A stretch of 64,000 nucleotides of DNA from Algoriphagus sp. (GTDB lineage: Bacteria > Bacteroidota > Bacteroidia > Cytophagales > Cyclobacteriaceae). Made by a program: the position numbers and the translations under genes. Positions 20,140-27,984 of the stretch are shown piece by piece. The first letter of the stretch is position 1. Every line of letters starts with the position of its first letter. Location of the stretch: assembly GCF_024305035.1 (NCBI RefSeq), contig NZ_JAMWZB010000008.1, forward strand, positions 62,001-126,000, read 5' to 3'. The notes under the pieces are model-generated. The model worked only from the letters and a program-made list of their open reading frames with translations. It was not told the origin of the DNA and ran no database searches.

Positions 20140-21096
20140 ATGGGAATCTTTGGTTTCTTCTCAAAAGACAAAAAAGAAAGTCTAGATCAGGGACTTCAAA
20201 AATCCAGTGAAAATATCTTTTCAAAACTTGGGAAAGCTGTCGTCGGCAAGTCCAAAGTGGATGAAGAGGTTTTGGATGAACTGGAAGAAATACTCATCAC
20301 TTCCGATGTGGGGGTAGATACCACCATCAAGGTCATTCAGCGGATCGAAGAGCGGGTAGCCCGAGACAAGTACCTTTCTACTGATGAACTTGACCGGATA
20401 TTAAAAGAAGAGATTGTTGCCCTCCTTGAGGAAAACAATACTCAAGATTTTTTGGATTTTGATATTCCAGAGGACAAAAAGCCCTACGTCATCATGGTAG
20501 TTGGAGTGAATGGAGTAGGAAAGACAACCACCATCGGAAAGCTTGCCAACCTTTTCAAAAATGCCGGAAAAAAAGTAGTCCTTGGTGCAGCAGATACCTT
20601 TCGTGCAGCAGCTGTAGACCAGTTAATTCTGTGGGGGAATAGAGTTGGAGTCCCCGTAGTATCCCATGGAATGAACACTGACCCAGCTTCTGTGGCTTTT
20701 GATGCGGTAAAGCAAGCCGTGGATCAAAAAGCAGATGTAGTGATCGTGGATACTGCGGGCAGGCTGCACACCAAAGTGAACTTGATGAACGAGCTCAGCA
20801 AAATCAAACGCGTCATGCAGAAGTTTATCCCCGATGCTCCACATGAGATCCTTTTGGTCCTTGACGGTTCTACCGGTCAAAACGCTTTTATCCAAGCCAA
20901 AGAATTTACCAAAGTCACTGAAATTACCTCGCTTGCCATCACCAAACTAGATGGCACGGCCAAAGGCGGAGTAGTCATCGGCATTTCTGATCAGTTAAAA
21001 ATCCCGGTCAAATACATCGGTGTAGGAGAGAAAATGACCGATCTACAACTATTTAATCGAAAAGAATTTGTCGATTCATTATTTACCAAAAAGTGA
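20140..21096 (+). CDS. ftsY: Signal recognition particle receptor FtsY
   Basis: A 318-residue SRP-type GTPase that docks ribosome-SRP complexes at the inner membrane. G-domain signatures are GVNGVGKTTTIGKLA (G1, about residue 122), DTFRAAAVDQL, VDTAGR (G3), and TKLDGTAKGG (G4/G5). The N domain (residues about 20-100) has the usual helical bundle. The acidic A domain seen in proteobacteria is reduced to a short Lys/Ser-rich start, as in many Bacteroidota. It has its own terminator. Confidence 0.96.
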   Translation: MGIFGFFSKDKKESLDQGLQKSSENIFSKLGKAVVGKSKVDEEVLDELEEILITSDVGVDTTIKVIQRIEERVARDKYLSTDELDRILKEEIVALLEENNTQDFLDFDIPEDKKPYVIMVVGVNGVGKTTTIGKLANLFKNAGKKVVLGAADTFRAAAVDQLILWGNRVGVPVVSHGMNTDPASVAFDAVKQAVDQKADVVIVDTAGRLHTKVNLMNELSKIKRVMQKFIPDAPHEILLVLDGSTGQNAFIQAKEFTKVTEITSLAITKLDGTAKGGVVIGISDQLKIPVKYIGVGEKMTDLQLFNRKEFVDSLFTKK

Positions 21097-21117
21097 TTTT
21101 AACCAACTAATCATTCG

Positions 21118-21148
21118 AAGTCCTGAAGAAATTCAGGACTTTTTTTTT
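21118..21148 (+). terminator. ftsY terminator
   Basis: A perfect 10-base-pair stem, AAGTCCTGAA / TTCAGGACTT, with a GAAA tetraloop, followed by a run of T. It lies about 20 bases past the ftsY stop. Confidence 0.92.
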
Positions 21149-21182
21149 ACAAAATTTGAACAAATGAAATCTTTTATCGTAA

Positions 21183-21215
21183 TTCAATATAATATCAATT
21201 TAATATCATATTGAA
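21183..21215. promoter_or_regulatory. Palindrome abutting the SPFH start codon, candidate operator
   Basis: TTCAATAT and ATATTGAA form perfect 8-base arms, with AATATC repeated inside each half, and the right arm touches the ATG of the SPFH gene. It may be an operator for the operon; the ribbon-helix-helix protein encoded at the operon end is a natural candidate regulator (inference). Confidence 0.5.
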
Positions 21216-22064
21216 ATGGAAAAAATCATCAAACCCGCATCAGGCTACCTGCTCCTTCTGTTGGAGTTGGCCCTTATTCCCACCATTGCATTAAGCTTTA
21301 TCAATGATCTTCTCATCCTAGGAGTAATTGCAGCTATTGCTCTTATCCTGATATTACCGGGATTTTTTACGCTTCAGCCCAACAAAGCTATGGTTTTAAT
21401 CCTTTTTGGCGCCTACAAAGGAACGGTCAAAGCCAACGGTTTCTTCTGGGTCAATCCGTTTATGACCAAACAAAAGATTTCACTTCGAGTCCGGAACTTT
21501 GAAAATAAACCGCTCAAGGTCAATGATAAAATAGGAAACCCAGTCATGGTGGGGACTATTGTCGTTTGGCAGGTAGAAGACACCTTTAAGGCCACCTTTG
21601 ATGTGGAGGATTACGAAAACTTTATCCATCTGCAATCAGACGCTGCGGTGCGAAAAATGGCTGGAAAATATCCTTATGATGATTTTGAGGCAGAAGATGC
21701 AGAAATCACTTTACGATCTGGAGTGGAAGAAGTCAATCACTCCCTGGAATTGGAGATTTCTGAGCGGCTGGAGCATGCCGGCATTAAAGTAATTGAAGCC
21801 AGAATTTCGCATTTAGCCTATGCTTCGGAAATTGCCTCAGCCATGCTTCAGCGTCAGCAGGCCACAGCAATCGTTGCTGCCCGACGTAAAATTGTAGATG
21901 GTGCAGTAGGGATGGTCGATATGGCTTTAGAGGATTTAAAACTCAAGGGGATTGTAGACTTCGACGAGGAGAAGAAAGCCGCCATGGTCAGTAACCTGAT
22001 GGTAGTGCTTTGTTCAGACCGGGCGGCTAGTCCAGTATTGAATGTAGGAACGCTAAATCAGTAA
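21216..22064 (+). CDS. SPFH-domain membrane protein
   Basis: A 282-residue stomatin/prohibitin-like protein. Two hydrophobic segments (about residues 8-30 and 32-52) anchor it at the inner membrane. The SPFH domain follows, from NKAMVLILFGAYKGT through the PVMVGTIVVWQVEDT strand to a helical region with ISERLEHAGIKVIEARISHL. The segment AMLQRQQATAIVAARRKIVDGAV is the usual coiled-coil end. SPFH proteins form oligomeric rings in membrane microdomains; the client here is unknown. It heads an operon with two paralogous small membrane proteins and a ribbon-helix-helix protein. Confidence 0.9.
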   Translation: MEKIIKPASGYLLLLLELALIPTIALSFINDLLILGVIAAIALILILPGFFTLQPNKAMVLILFGAYKGTVKANGFFWVNPFMTKQKISLRVRNFENKPLKVNDKIGNPVMVGTIVVWQVEDTFKATFDVEDYENFIHLQSDAAVRKMAGKYPYDDFEAEDAEITLRSGVEEVNHSLELEISERLEHAGIKVIEARISHLAYASEIASAMLQRQQATAIVAARRKIVDGAVGMVDMALEDLKLKGIVDFDEEKKAAMVSNLMVVLCSDRAASPVLNVGTLNQ

Positions 22065-22068
22065 AGTA

Positions 22069-22551
22069 GTGGTCGTCACAGAAACTCAAAGCTTTCGAGG
22101 TACCTGGCTCATGTACCTGGTGATTCTGTTGGAATTGCCGGGCTTAGTTTTGATTTCGACCTTTTATTACCTCGACCAACTCGGTGATGATGGTTGGATT
22201 CCCCTTCTAATCATGATTGCAGTCATCGGAGGAACTTTCCTTTTGATAGCTAGCCTAAAACTGGAAACAAGAATGGACCGCTATAGCTTTTCCTATAGGA
22301 ATCCACCTTTTGTGGCTAGCTGGAGAAAACTAAATCCCGAAGAAATCACATCCATTCAAGTGGAAAAGAAAGACGGAATTCTGGACCATGGAGGGTATGG
22401 AATTCGATTTGGGAGGAAAAAGACAGGATACATCTATTTCGCAAATCACCTTATTCGAGTGGTCACCCAGAAAAAAACATTGGAGTTTACCACCCGAAAA
22501 CCAGAAGAGTTCCAAAAAATGATTACCCAATGGAACACCGAAAACTCATAA
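22069..22551 (+). CDS. Small membrane protein, first of two paralogues
   Basis: A 160-residue protein not assigned to a named family. It starts at a GTG four bases after the SPFH stop, so the two are probably coupled. Two transmembrane helices (about residues 11-30 and 42-61) form a hairpin. A cytoplasmic beta-rich domain follows, beginning SLKLETRMDRYSFSYR, and looks like a small PH-type fold. The ETQ-x-F-x-G/Q-x-W start, the LKLETR-(M/I)-D junction and the G-G-(Y/W)-G-I segment are shared with the next gene, so the pair arose by duplication. Confidence 0.82.
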   Translation: MVVTETQSFRGTWLMYLVILLELPGLVLISTFYYLDQLGDDGWIPLLIMIAVIGGTFLLIASLKLETRMDRYSFSYRNPPFVASWRKLNPEEITSIQVEKKDGILDHGGYGIRFGRKKTGYIYFANHLIRVVTQKKTLEFTTRKPEEFQKMITQWNTENS

Positions 22552-23046
22552 ATGATGGCTAATTATATCTTCACCGAAGCCCAGCGATTCCGACAATTCT
22601 GGATTTGGATAATCCTAATTGGGACAACAGCAGTGAACTTAATCGGAATATTTTCTTCTGGACTAAAAAGCGAACCCATCCTTTACCTGTCGATTCTCCT
22701 TTTGATTCTTGGGCTGGTCATTCTACTTTTTTCAACCCTGAAACTGGAAACAAGAATCGACTCCCACCGTCTCTCCTTTCGACTTTATCCCCTGATCGGA
22801 AACAAAACCTATCTTTTGGAAGAGATTCAGTCCCTTGAACTGATTAGATTTACTCCCCTTTGGAATATTGGAGGATGGGGAATCCCTTACAATTTTGATC
22901 ACTGGGCTTACACAGTGGGTGGAAATACTGGGATTTTAGTCATTACCAAAAAGGAGAAATTCCTCTTAGGAACAAAACAACCCCATGAGGCCCAACTAGC
23001 TATCAATCCATTCAAGAAAGCAAAGCAAACCCATCATGCCAGCTAA
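22552..23046 (+). CDS. Small membrane protein, second of two paralogues
   Basis: A 164-residue paralogue of the preceding protein, starting directly after its stop. It has two N-terminal transmembrane helices (about residues 14-34 and 42-63), then STLKLETRIDSHRLSFR and a beta-rich domain with WNIGGWGIPYNF. Its end overlaps the start of the ribbon-helix-helix gene by 11 bases. The two proteins may form a hetero-oligomer with the SPFH protein in the membrane (inference from the operon). Confidence 0.82.
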   Translation: MMANYIFTEAQRFRQFWIWIILIGTTAVNLIGIFSSGLKSEPILYLSILLLILGLVILLFSTLKLETRIDSHRLSFRLYPLIGNKTYLLEEIQSLELIRFTPLWNIGGWGIPYNFDHWAYTVGGNTGILVITKKEKFLLGTKQPHEAQLAINPFKKAKQTHHAS

Positions 23047-23197
23047 GAAACCATTTGCACTTCGTCTCAATGAAGAAATGATGAAAGCGGTCGAAAAATG
23101 GGCAGCTGATGAATTTCGCAGTACCAATGGGCAGCTGGAATGGATCGTTCGCGAAGCTCTGAAAAAATCTGGCCGCTTACCTAAGAATAAAGAATGA
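23036..23197 (+). CDS. Arc-like ribbon-helix-helix protein
   Basis: A 53-residue protein, MPAKKPFALRLNEEMMKAVE then KWAADEFRSTNGQLEWIVRE and a basic tail. The FALRLNEEM strand followed by two helices, the second with QLEWIVREALKK, is the Arc/MetJ-type DNA-binding fold used by repressors and antitoxins. It overlaps the upstream membrane-protein gene by 11 bases. No toxin-like gene lies next to it, so an autoregulator of the SPFH operon is more likely than an antitoxin; I recall similar Arc-type genes beside SPFH genes in other phyla. Confidence 0.82.
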   Translation: MPAKKPFALRLNEEMMKAVEKWAADEFRSTNGQLEWIVREALKKSGRLPKNKE

Positions 23198-23243
23198 ACT
23201 ATTTTTATAAAATCATGTTATATTACTACTAAACTTTATCATC

Positions 23244-23657
23244 ATGACTTATTCAAAAATTCTTAAAATTGCACTAATTGCCATCGGAGTCTATCTTTTC
23301 AACCCTATTTCCGAAGCTATAGCTCAAGAAGTCATCATCGAAAGTGAAATGACCAAGGAGGAGAAAAAAGCACTTAAACTGGAAAAGAAAGTCAAAAAGG
23401 CGGAATTAAAACTTTTGAAAAGCCAAGAGAAACTCGTCAAGGAAAACGAAAAGAAAGAAAAAATCCAAGACAACTATGAGAAAGATAATTCTGCGGGAAA
23501 ACTCTCACCCAATGACATCGATAAAATCAACAAAAAGATTGACAACCAGGATAAAAAAATAGAAAAGCTGGAAAAGCAAATAGAAAAACTCAGTGAGTCC
23601 ATAGAGGACTATAAAGAAGACATGGCTGAACTTGACCCAATGGCCCCCACGCTTTAA
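23244..23657 (+). CDS. Exported coiled-coil protein
   Basis: A 137-residue protein of unknown function. Residues 1-27 are a signal peptide (MTYSKILKIALIAIGVYLF, cut after AIA-Q). The remainder is almost entirely Lys/Glu-rich heptads (residues about 40-125), interrupted by a short SAGKLSPND linker, which predicts a helical hairpin in the periplasm. It has no Cys and ends MAPTL. It is the last plus-strand gene before a shared terminator facing rimO. Confidence 0.82.
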   Translation: MTYSKILKIALIAIGVYLFNPISEAIAQEVIIESEMTKEEKKALKLEKKVKKAELKLLKSQEKLVKENEKKEKIQDNYEKDNSAGKLSPNDIDKINKKIDNQDKKIEKLEKQIEKLSESIEDYKEDMAELDPMAPTL

Positions 23658-23681
23658 CCCAGATATTTGACAGAATTCAAG

Positions 23682-23719
23682 AAAAAAGGTTGTTTCTTTA
23701 GCGGAAACAACCTTTTTTT
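23682..23719. terminator. Bidirectional terminator between the coiled-coil gene and rimO
   Basis: AAGGTTGTTTC pairs with the GGAAACAACCTT arm around a short TTTAGC loop, with A and T runs on both sides. It can terminate both converging transcripts. Confidence 0.9.
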
Positions 23720-23749
23720 ATCAACTGAAGAAATAGGATTCAAATGACT

Positions 23750-25063
23750 TCACTCCACTACTGAAGCATAGAGATCAAACTCTGAAGCTTCATAAACTTT
23801 AGCTTGAACAAAATCTCCTACTCGGCAATAGGTCTTCGAAGCATCAATCAAGACTTCATTATCCACTTCCACTGAGTCAAATTCGCTGCGGCCCACGAAA
23901 TAGCCACCTTCTTTTTTATCAATCAATACTTTAAACGTCTTGCCTACTTTCTCTTGATTGAGGTCGTAGCTGATCTGTTCCTGTACCTCCATTAAGTGAT
24001 TGGCACGGCGTTGCTTTTCTTCCTGGGAGAGTTTATCCTCCATCCCAAATGCATGGGTATTTTCCTCATGAGAATAGGTAAAAACCCCTAATCGCTCAAA
24101 TTTCATCCGCTCCACAAAGTCCACCATTTCCTGAAATTCCTTCTCTCCTTCTCCTGGGTGTCCTGCGATCAATGTTGTACGAATGGCAATCTCCGGGATC
24201 ATTTCCCGGATTTTATTAATCAGTTCCTCCTGCTTCTCACGGGTTGTCCCTCTACGCATGGCCTTTAAGACATCAGTTGATCCATGCTGCAGGGGAATAT
24301 CCAAATACTTGCAAATATTATCTCGTTCCTTCATCACCTCGATCACATCCAAAGGAAAGCCCGTTGGATAGGCATAATGAAGGCGAATCCAGTCAATTCC
24401 TTCCACATCAGATAGCTTGCGAAGTAACTCCGCCAGATTACGCTTTTTGTATAAATCCAGCCCATAATAAGTCGAATCTTGGGCGATCAACAGCAACTCT
24501 TTTGTTCCTTGAGCGGCTTTGTGTTGTGCTTCTTTGACCAACTCTTCAATCGGTCGGGAAACGTGGCCACCACGCATCAGTGGAATCGCGCAAAAAGAGC
24601 AAGGCCGATCACAACCTTCCGAGATTTTCATGTAGGCATAATGTGCCGAATGAGTCAGTAATCGCTCACCTACCAATTCATGCTTATAATCAGCCTTGAA
24701 TTTTTTCAAAATCGCCGGCAAATCCCGTGTTCCGAAAAAGGCATCCACCTGAGGAATTTCCTTTTCCAAGTCATCCTTATAGCGTTGCGAAAGACATCCC
24801 GTTACATAGACTTTATCGACCAATCCCTGTTCTTTGGCATCGACGTATTGTAAAATCGTATCAATGGACTCCTGTTTGGCATTGTCAATAAATCCACAGG
24901 TATTGATGATAATGATATTATGCTCCTCTGAATTGGACTCATGACTGGCATTGATTCCGTTTCCTTTGAGCTGTGTCAATAGGACTTCTGAATCCACCAG
25001 GTTTTTGGAGCAACCCATGGTGATGATATTGACTTTGTCTTTCTTTAATGTTCTCGCTTTCAC
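23750..25063 (-). CDS. rimO: Ribosomal protein S12 methylthiotransferase
   Basis: A radical-SAM methylthiotransferase that modifies an Asp of ribosomal protein S12. The N-terminal cluster domain begins IITMGCSKNLVDSE, the radical-SAM triad is SEGCDRPCSFCAIPLMRG near residue 150, and the C-terminal TRAM domain is present (FVGRSEFDSVEVDNEV). I chose the GTG at 25063 because GAGG lies eight bases upstream; the open frame extends to a TTG at 25090. About 437 residues, normal for the family. RimO is distinguished from MiaB by the CSKNLVDSE motif. Confidence 0.94.
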   Translation of the reverse strand: MKARTLKKDKVNIITMGCSKNLVDSEVLLTQLKGNGINASHESNSEEHNIIIINTCGFIDNAKQESIDTILQYVDAKEQGLVDKVYVTGCLSQRYKDDLEKEIPQVDAFFGTRDLPAILKKFKADYKHELVGERLLTHSAHYAYMKISEGCDRPCSFCAIPLMRGGHVSRPIEELVKEAQHKAAQGTKELLLIAQDSTYYGLDLYKKRNLAELLRKLSDVEGIDWIRLHYAYPTGFPLDVIEVMKERDNICKYLDIPLQHGSTDVLKAMRRGTTREKQEELINKIREMIPEIAIRTTLIAGHPGEGEKEFQEMVDFVERMKFERLGVFTYSHEENTHAFGMEDKLSQEEKQRRANHLMEVQEQISYDLNQEKVGKTFKVLIDKKEGGYFVGRSEFDSVEVDNEVLIDASKTYCRVGDFVQAKVYEASEFDLYASVVE

Positions 25064-25148
25064 TGCTATTCCTCGATTTTGAGTTTGCAAAGGTAGGGAA
25101 AAAGCCTTGCAAAGTGCGGAAAGATGTCTAATCTACTCTTCAAAAATT

Positions 25149-25928
25149 TTAGAGCTCTGTATTCCAAAGAAAAAGACCATTAGCCGGCGCAGGGGGTATT
25201 TTCTCCCAGTTTTTTTCCGGAACTTTTAACCGTTCACTTATTTCGGCTAAAGTCCAATTTCCTAAACCCACGTACCAAATCGCTCGCATGATTTTCCGTA
25301 CTTGATGATGGAGAAAACCTTCTCCTTTGATTTCCATCATCCAGATTTCCCTTGAAAAAAACTCCCCAGAAAATTGATCAGATTTTGAAATTTGGCAATG
25401 AGTGATTTTTCGCTGATAGTCAGACTTCGATTCGGAAAGCGTGCAAAAAGCCCGGAAATCATGTTTCCCTTCAAAGAATTGGGCAGCGGCATTCATTTTG
25501 GACAAATCTAATTTACCCTCAGAAACTTCAGCGACAAAGGCTGTGGCAAAGGGATGAAGATTTGAATCCGAAAAAAAATAGCGGTAAGTTTTTGATTTCA
25601 TTCCTGCGATCAAATTAAACGAACGCTCTGTCGCCATAACCCCAAGCAATTTTATTTCCCCTCCTAAATTTTGGTTGAGCCGGTCAAGATAATTCTCCCA
25701 GTTAATTTCCTCTTTGGAAAAAAACTGAAAATATCCTTCCCGACAACTTACTCCCGAGTCCGTCCTACTCCCACCAAGAATCGTAAAATCGTCATTCCCC
25801 AATACAAATCGAAAAACCCGCTCCAGTTTCCCCTGAATTGTAGGCTGGCCTTTTTGAACAGCCCACCCCTTAAATCGGGCTCCAAAATAACTGATAGTAA
25901 AGAGGTAAGAGAAGGGTTTACTTTGCAA
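25149..25928 (-). CDS. truA: tRNA pseudouridine synthase, TruA family
   Basis: A 259-residue enzyme for pseudouridine at positions 38-40 of the anticodon stem. The N-terminal strand is FTISYFGARFKGWAVQKGQP and the catalytic Asp motif is GGSRTDSGVSC near residue 57. Here the family's usual GVHA is GVSC, so the sequence is divergent. The C-terminal FLHHQVRKIMRAIWYVG helix (about residue 205) matches TruA. A diverged paralogue acting on another site is possible. It is transcribed away from the next gene across an 80-base gap. Confidence 0.85.
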   Translation of the reverse strand: MQSKPFSYLFTISYFGARFKGWAVQKGQPTIQGKLERVFRFVLGNDDFTILGGSRTDSGVSCREGYFQFFSKEEINWENYLDRLNQNLGGEIKLLGVMATERSFNLIAGMKSKTYRYFFSDSNLHPFATAFVAEVSEGKLDLSKMNAAAQFFEGKHDFRAFCTLSESKSDYQRKITHCQISKSDQFSGEFFSREIWMMEIKGEGFLHHQVRKIMRAIWYVGLGNWTLAEISERLKVPEKNWEKIPPAPANGLFLWNTEL

Positions 25929-26008
25929 AATGATGAGGATTAATAGTTCGGATGAGTTTGATGCTTGAAAGCAGTTCTGTACATTTAAGAAAACCCAAAA
26001 ATACAGCT

Positions 26009-26581
26009 ATGAAAGCAATTTTGTTTCTATTCCTCGTTTTTAGTGGATTTTCAGTCTTTGCGCAATCCACAACGTCCAAAGAAACCCAAATCAAGTTAGC
26101 AACTCTTGCTGCTCCTGAAGATCAGCGAGCCGATGCAACTGTTTATGGATTTGATGGCACTTTACTTCGAAAAGGCAGCAATCAAACCGTTTGCTTAGGA
26201 GATGATCCTAGCAGAGAAGGCTTGAGCGTTTCCTGCTATCACATCAGCGCCCAGCCTTTTATGGAGCGGGGATGGGCACTTCGAAAAGAAGGGAAAAATG
26301 CCCAAGAAATATTTGATATCCGGGAAGCTGAATCCAAAGCGAGCAAACTCCAACTCCCTGATCAAGGGGCTACCCTACATGCACTTACTGCAGAACATAG
26401 CGATGTAAACTGGGAAACAGGTGAGGCCAAAAACACCTACACCCGTTCTGTCGTGTATATCCCCTGGGCCACAGCGGAAAGTACTGGACTTCCCCTAAAG
26501 CCCGCCAGTCCGGGATTACCCTGGATCATGGATCCGGGCACGCACCGGGCGCATATCATGATCAATCCGGCGAGAGATTGA
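26009..26581 (+). CDS. Exported protein of unknown function
   Basis: A 190-residue protein. The ATG at 26009 gives a clear signal peptide (MKAILFLFLVFSGFSVFAQ); the open frame runs 19 codons further upstream without a better start. The mature part has a GFDGTLLRKGSNQTVCLGDD segment, an SVSCYH Cys, and a C-terminal block PWIMDPGTHRAHIMI. I do not recognise the family. Two Cys about 20 residues apart could form a periplasmic disulfide. It is followed by an IS3-family insertion. Confidence 0.8.
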   Translation: MKAILFLFLVFSGFSVFAQSTTSKETQIKLATLAAPEDQRADATVYGFDGTLLRKGSNQTVCLGDDPSREGLSVSCYHISAQPFMERGWALRKEGKNAQEIFDIREAESKASKLQLPDQGATLHALTAEHSDVNWETGEAKNTYTRSVVYIPWATAESTGLPLKPASPGLPWIMDPGTHRAHIMINPARD

Positions 26582-26639
26582 AAGAGATAGATTCAACTGT
26601 TAATCTGCTTAACACTCATAAAAAGCTAAAATTCAAAAA

Positions 26640-26661
26640 TGAGCATCCCCCAATTGTTAGG
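26640..26661 (+). repeat. Left terminal inverted repeat
   Basis: Starts TGAGCATCCCCCAATTG and matches the reverse complement of 27946-27967 at all 22 positions. Confidence 0.92.
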
Positions 26662-26702
26662 CCAGTAAATTACGTTAAAAATTAACCTTTAAATTTACTG
26701 TG

Positions 26703-27008
26703 ATGACCACACGAAGAAAATTTACATCGAAGTTCAAGACCAAGGTGGTTTTGGAACTGTTGAAAGAGCGCTCCTCACTAGCCGAGCTTGCTTAGAAATA
26801 TGAACTGGCACCCCAGCAGCTCAGCAACTGGAAACGTGAGTTCCTCAACGGCACCGAAGAGGTCTTTGAAAAGGGCGGCAATAACAAGAAAGATCCGGCC
26901 GATGAAGAGAAAGACCAATTGCTCAAAACCATTGGCAAGCTTTAAGTTGAGGTTGATTTTTTAAAAGACGCCTTGCGCTAGAATCTCTGGCAAAACGACG
27001 CAGCATGA
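26703..27008 (+). pseudogene. IS3 orfA with three in-frame stops
   Basis: The reading frame from ATG 26703 to TGA 27006-27008 gives a typical orfA of 101 residues: MTTRRKFTSKFKTKVVLELL, then a helix-turn-helix (LAELA-stop-KYELAPQQLSNWK) and a leucine-rich tail (KL-stop-VEVDFLKDALR-stop). The stops are TAG, TAA and TAG. In relatives the first two positions are usually Gln (CAG, CAA), so single C-to-T changes explain them. Flanking codons are otherwise intact and there is no frameshift. The last codons overlap the orfB start by ATGA. Confidence 0.85.
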
Positions 27009-27832
27009 TACGCAAGGGTCATACCGAACTGAGTCTAAAGACTCAATGCAACATTCTCAATATCCACCGTTCTGGGATTTATTACCAACCCAAGCCGGAG
27101 TCGGAACTGAATCTGGAACTCATGAGGCTGATGGACGAACATTATCTCCATCATCCCTTCAAGGGTGCCCCAGGCATGCATACTTGGCTGACCAGGGACA
27201 AAGGATACAAGGTCAGTAAAAACCGGGTGGAGCGCCTGTACTACCGCTGCATGGGATTGCAGGCCGTCATGCCCGGCAGGCATACTTCGCGACGGCATAA
27301 GGCGCACAAAGTATATTCTTACCTGCTGCGGAATCTGGAAATTACCCGTCCCAACCAGGTATGGGCTATCGACATCACCTATATTCCGATGAAGAAAGGC
27401 TTTATGTACTTGACAGCGAGTATTGATCTGTACAGCCGATATATCGTCGGCTGGTCGATCTCCAACAGCATGGACGCCGCATGGTGCAAAGAAGTACTCC
27501 AAGAGGCTATCAGTCAGTATGGCTGTCCCGAGATCATCAATACCGATCAGGGAAGTCAATTTACCTCAGAGGTCTTTACTCAATCCGTATTCTCCCATGG
27601 AATCCGCTTAAGTATGGACGGCAAAGGAAGAGCTATAGACAATGTGTTTATCGAACGGTTCTGGCGAACCGTCAAGTACGAAAAGATCTATCTCAACCCA
27701 CCACAGGACGGATTGGATCTCTATGCACAGCTGGCAGAATACATGGATTATTACAATCACCGTAGAAGGCACGGCAGTCTGGACAACCAAATTCCTGCAG
27801 AAGCATATTCCTTGGTTGAGCAGGTGCCGTGA
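27005..27832 (+). CDS. IS3-family transposase orfB
   Basis: A 275-residue DDE transposase with all catalytic residues visible: Asp in WAIDITYI (about residue 120), Asp in NTDQGSQF (about 180), and Glu in NVFIERFWR (about 216). An HTH_21-type N-terminal domain with YYQPKPESELN and HPFKGAPGMH precedes the core. The C-terminus has YNHRRRHGSLDNQIPAEAY, standard for IS3. The frame is undamaged, in contrast to orfA. Translation would need its own ATG rather than the usual OrfAB frameshift. Confidence 0.93.
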   Translation: MIRKGHTELSLKTQCNILNIHRSGIYYQPKPESELNLELMRLMDEHYLHHPFKGAPGMHTWLTRDKGYKVSKNRVERLYYRCMGLQAVMPGRHTSRRHKAHKVYSYLLRNLEITRPNQVWAIDITYIPMKKGFMYLTASIDLYSRYIVGWSISNSMDAAWCKEVLQEAISQYGCPEIINTDQGSQFTSEVFTQSVFSHGIRLSMDGKGRAIDNVFIERFWRTVKYEKIYLNPPQDGLDLYAQLAEYMDYYNHRRRHGSLDNQIPAEAYSLVEQVP

Positions 27833-27850
27833 AACGAGTTTACCACATTC

Positions 27851-27892
27851 CCACACTCTTCTGAAAATCTAAAAAGGGATTTTCAGGTGTGG
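27851..27892. terminator. Strong hairpin just after IS3 orfB
   Basis: CTGAAAATC (27861-27869) pairs perfectly with GATTTTCAG (27878-27886), and outer CCACAC pairs with GTGTGG across a four-base TCTT bulge. There is no T run afterwards, so it may shield the 3' end or block outside transcription rather than terminate. Confidence 0.55.
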
Positions 27893-27945
27893 AAATATGG
27901 AAAACTCAACCGGCCTCTGTATACTTGAAGTCAAATGAATTCTGT

Positions 27946-27967
27946 CCTAACAATTGGGGGATGCTCA
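27946..27967 (-). repeat. Right terminal inverted repeat
   Basis: The exact reverse complement of the left end; it ends GGGGGATGCTCA. Identity over 22 bases shows that both ends are still well preserved. Confidence 0.92.
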
Positions 27968-27984
27968 CTAGTCATGGGATTAGA

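Larger units (their letters stand above)
26640..27967 (+). mobile_element. IS3-family insertion sequence, 1328 bp
   Basis: The element runs between perfect 22-base terminal inverted repeats with TG...CA ends, typical of IS3. It carries a helix-turn-helix orfA and a DDE transposase orfB that overlap by ATGA in the -1 frame. orfA has three internal stops, so the element cannot move on its own. The flanks (CAAAA left, CTAGT right) show no target duplication, so this is an old copy or a recombination product. It separates an exported-protein gene from leuB, whose stop lies 18 bases past the right end. Confidence 0.9.

Noticed and set aside
23036..23197. Toxin-antitoxin pair
   Set aside because: The ribbon-helix-helix gene has no toxin-like neighbour; its upstream partners are membrane proteins.
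26640..27967. Programmed frameshift giving OrfAB transposase
   Set aside because: orfA has three stops upstream of any slip site, so a fused product cannot be made.
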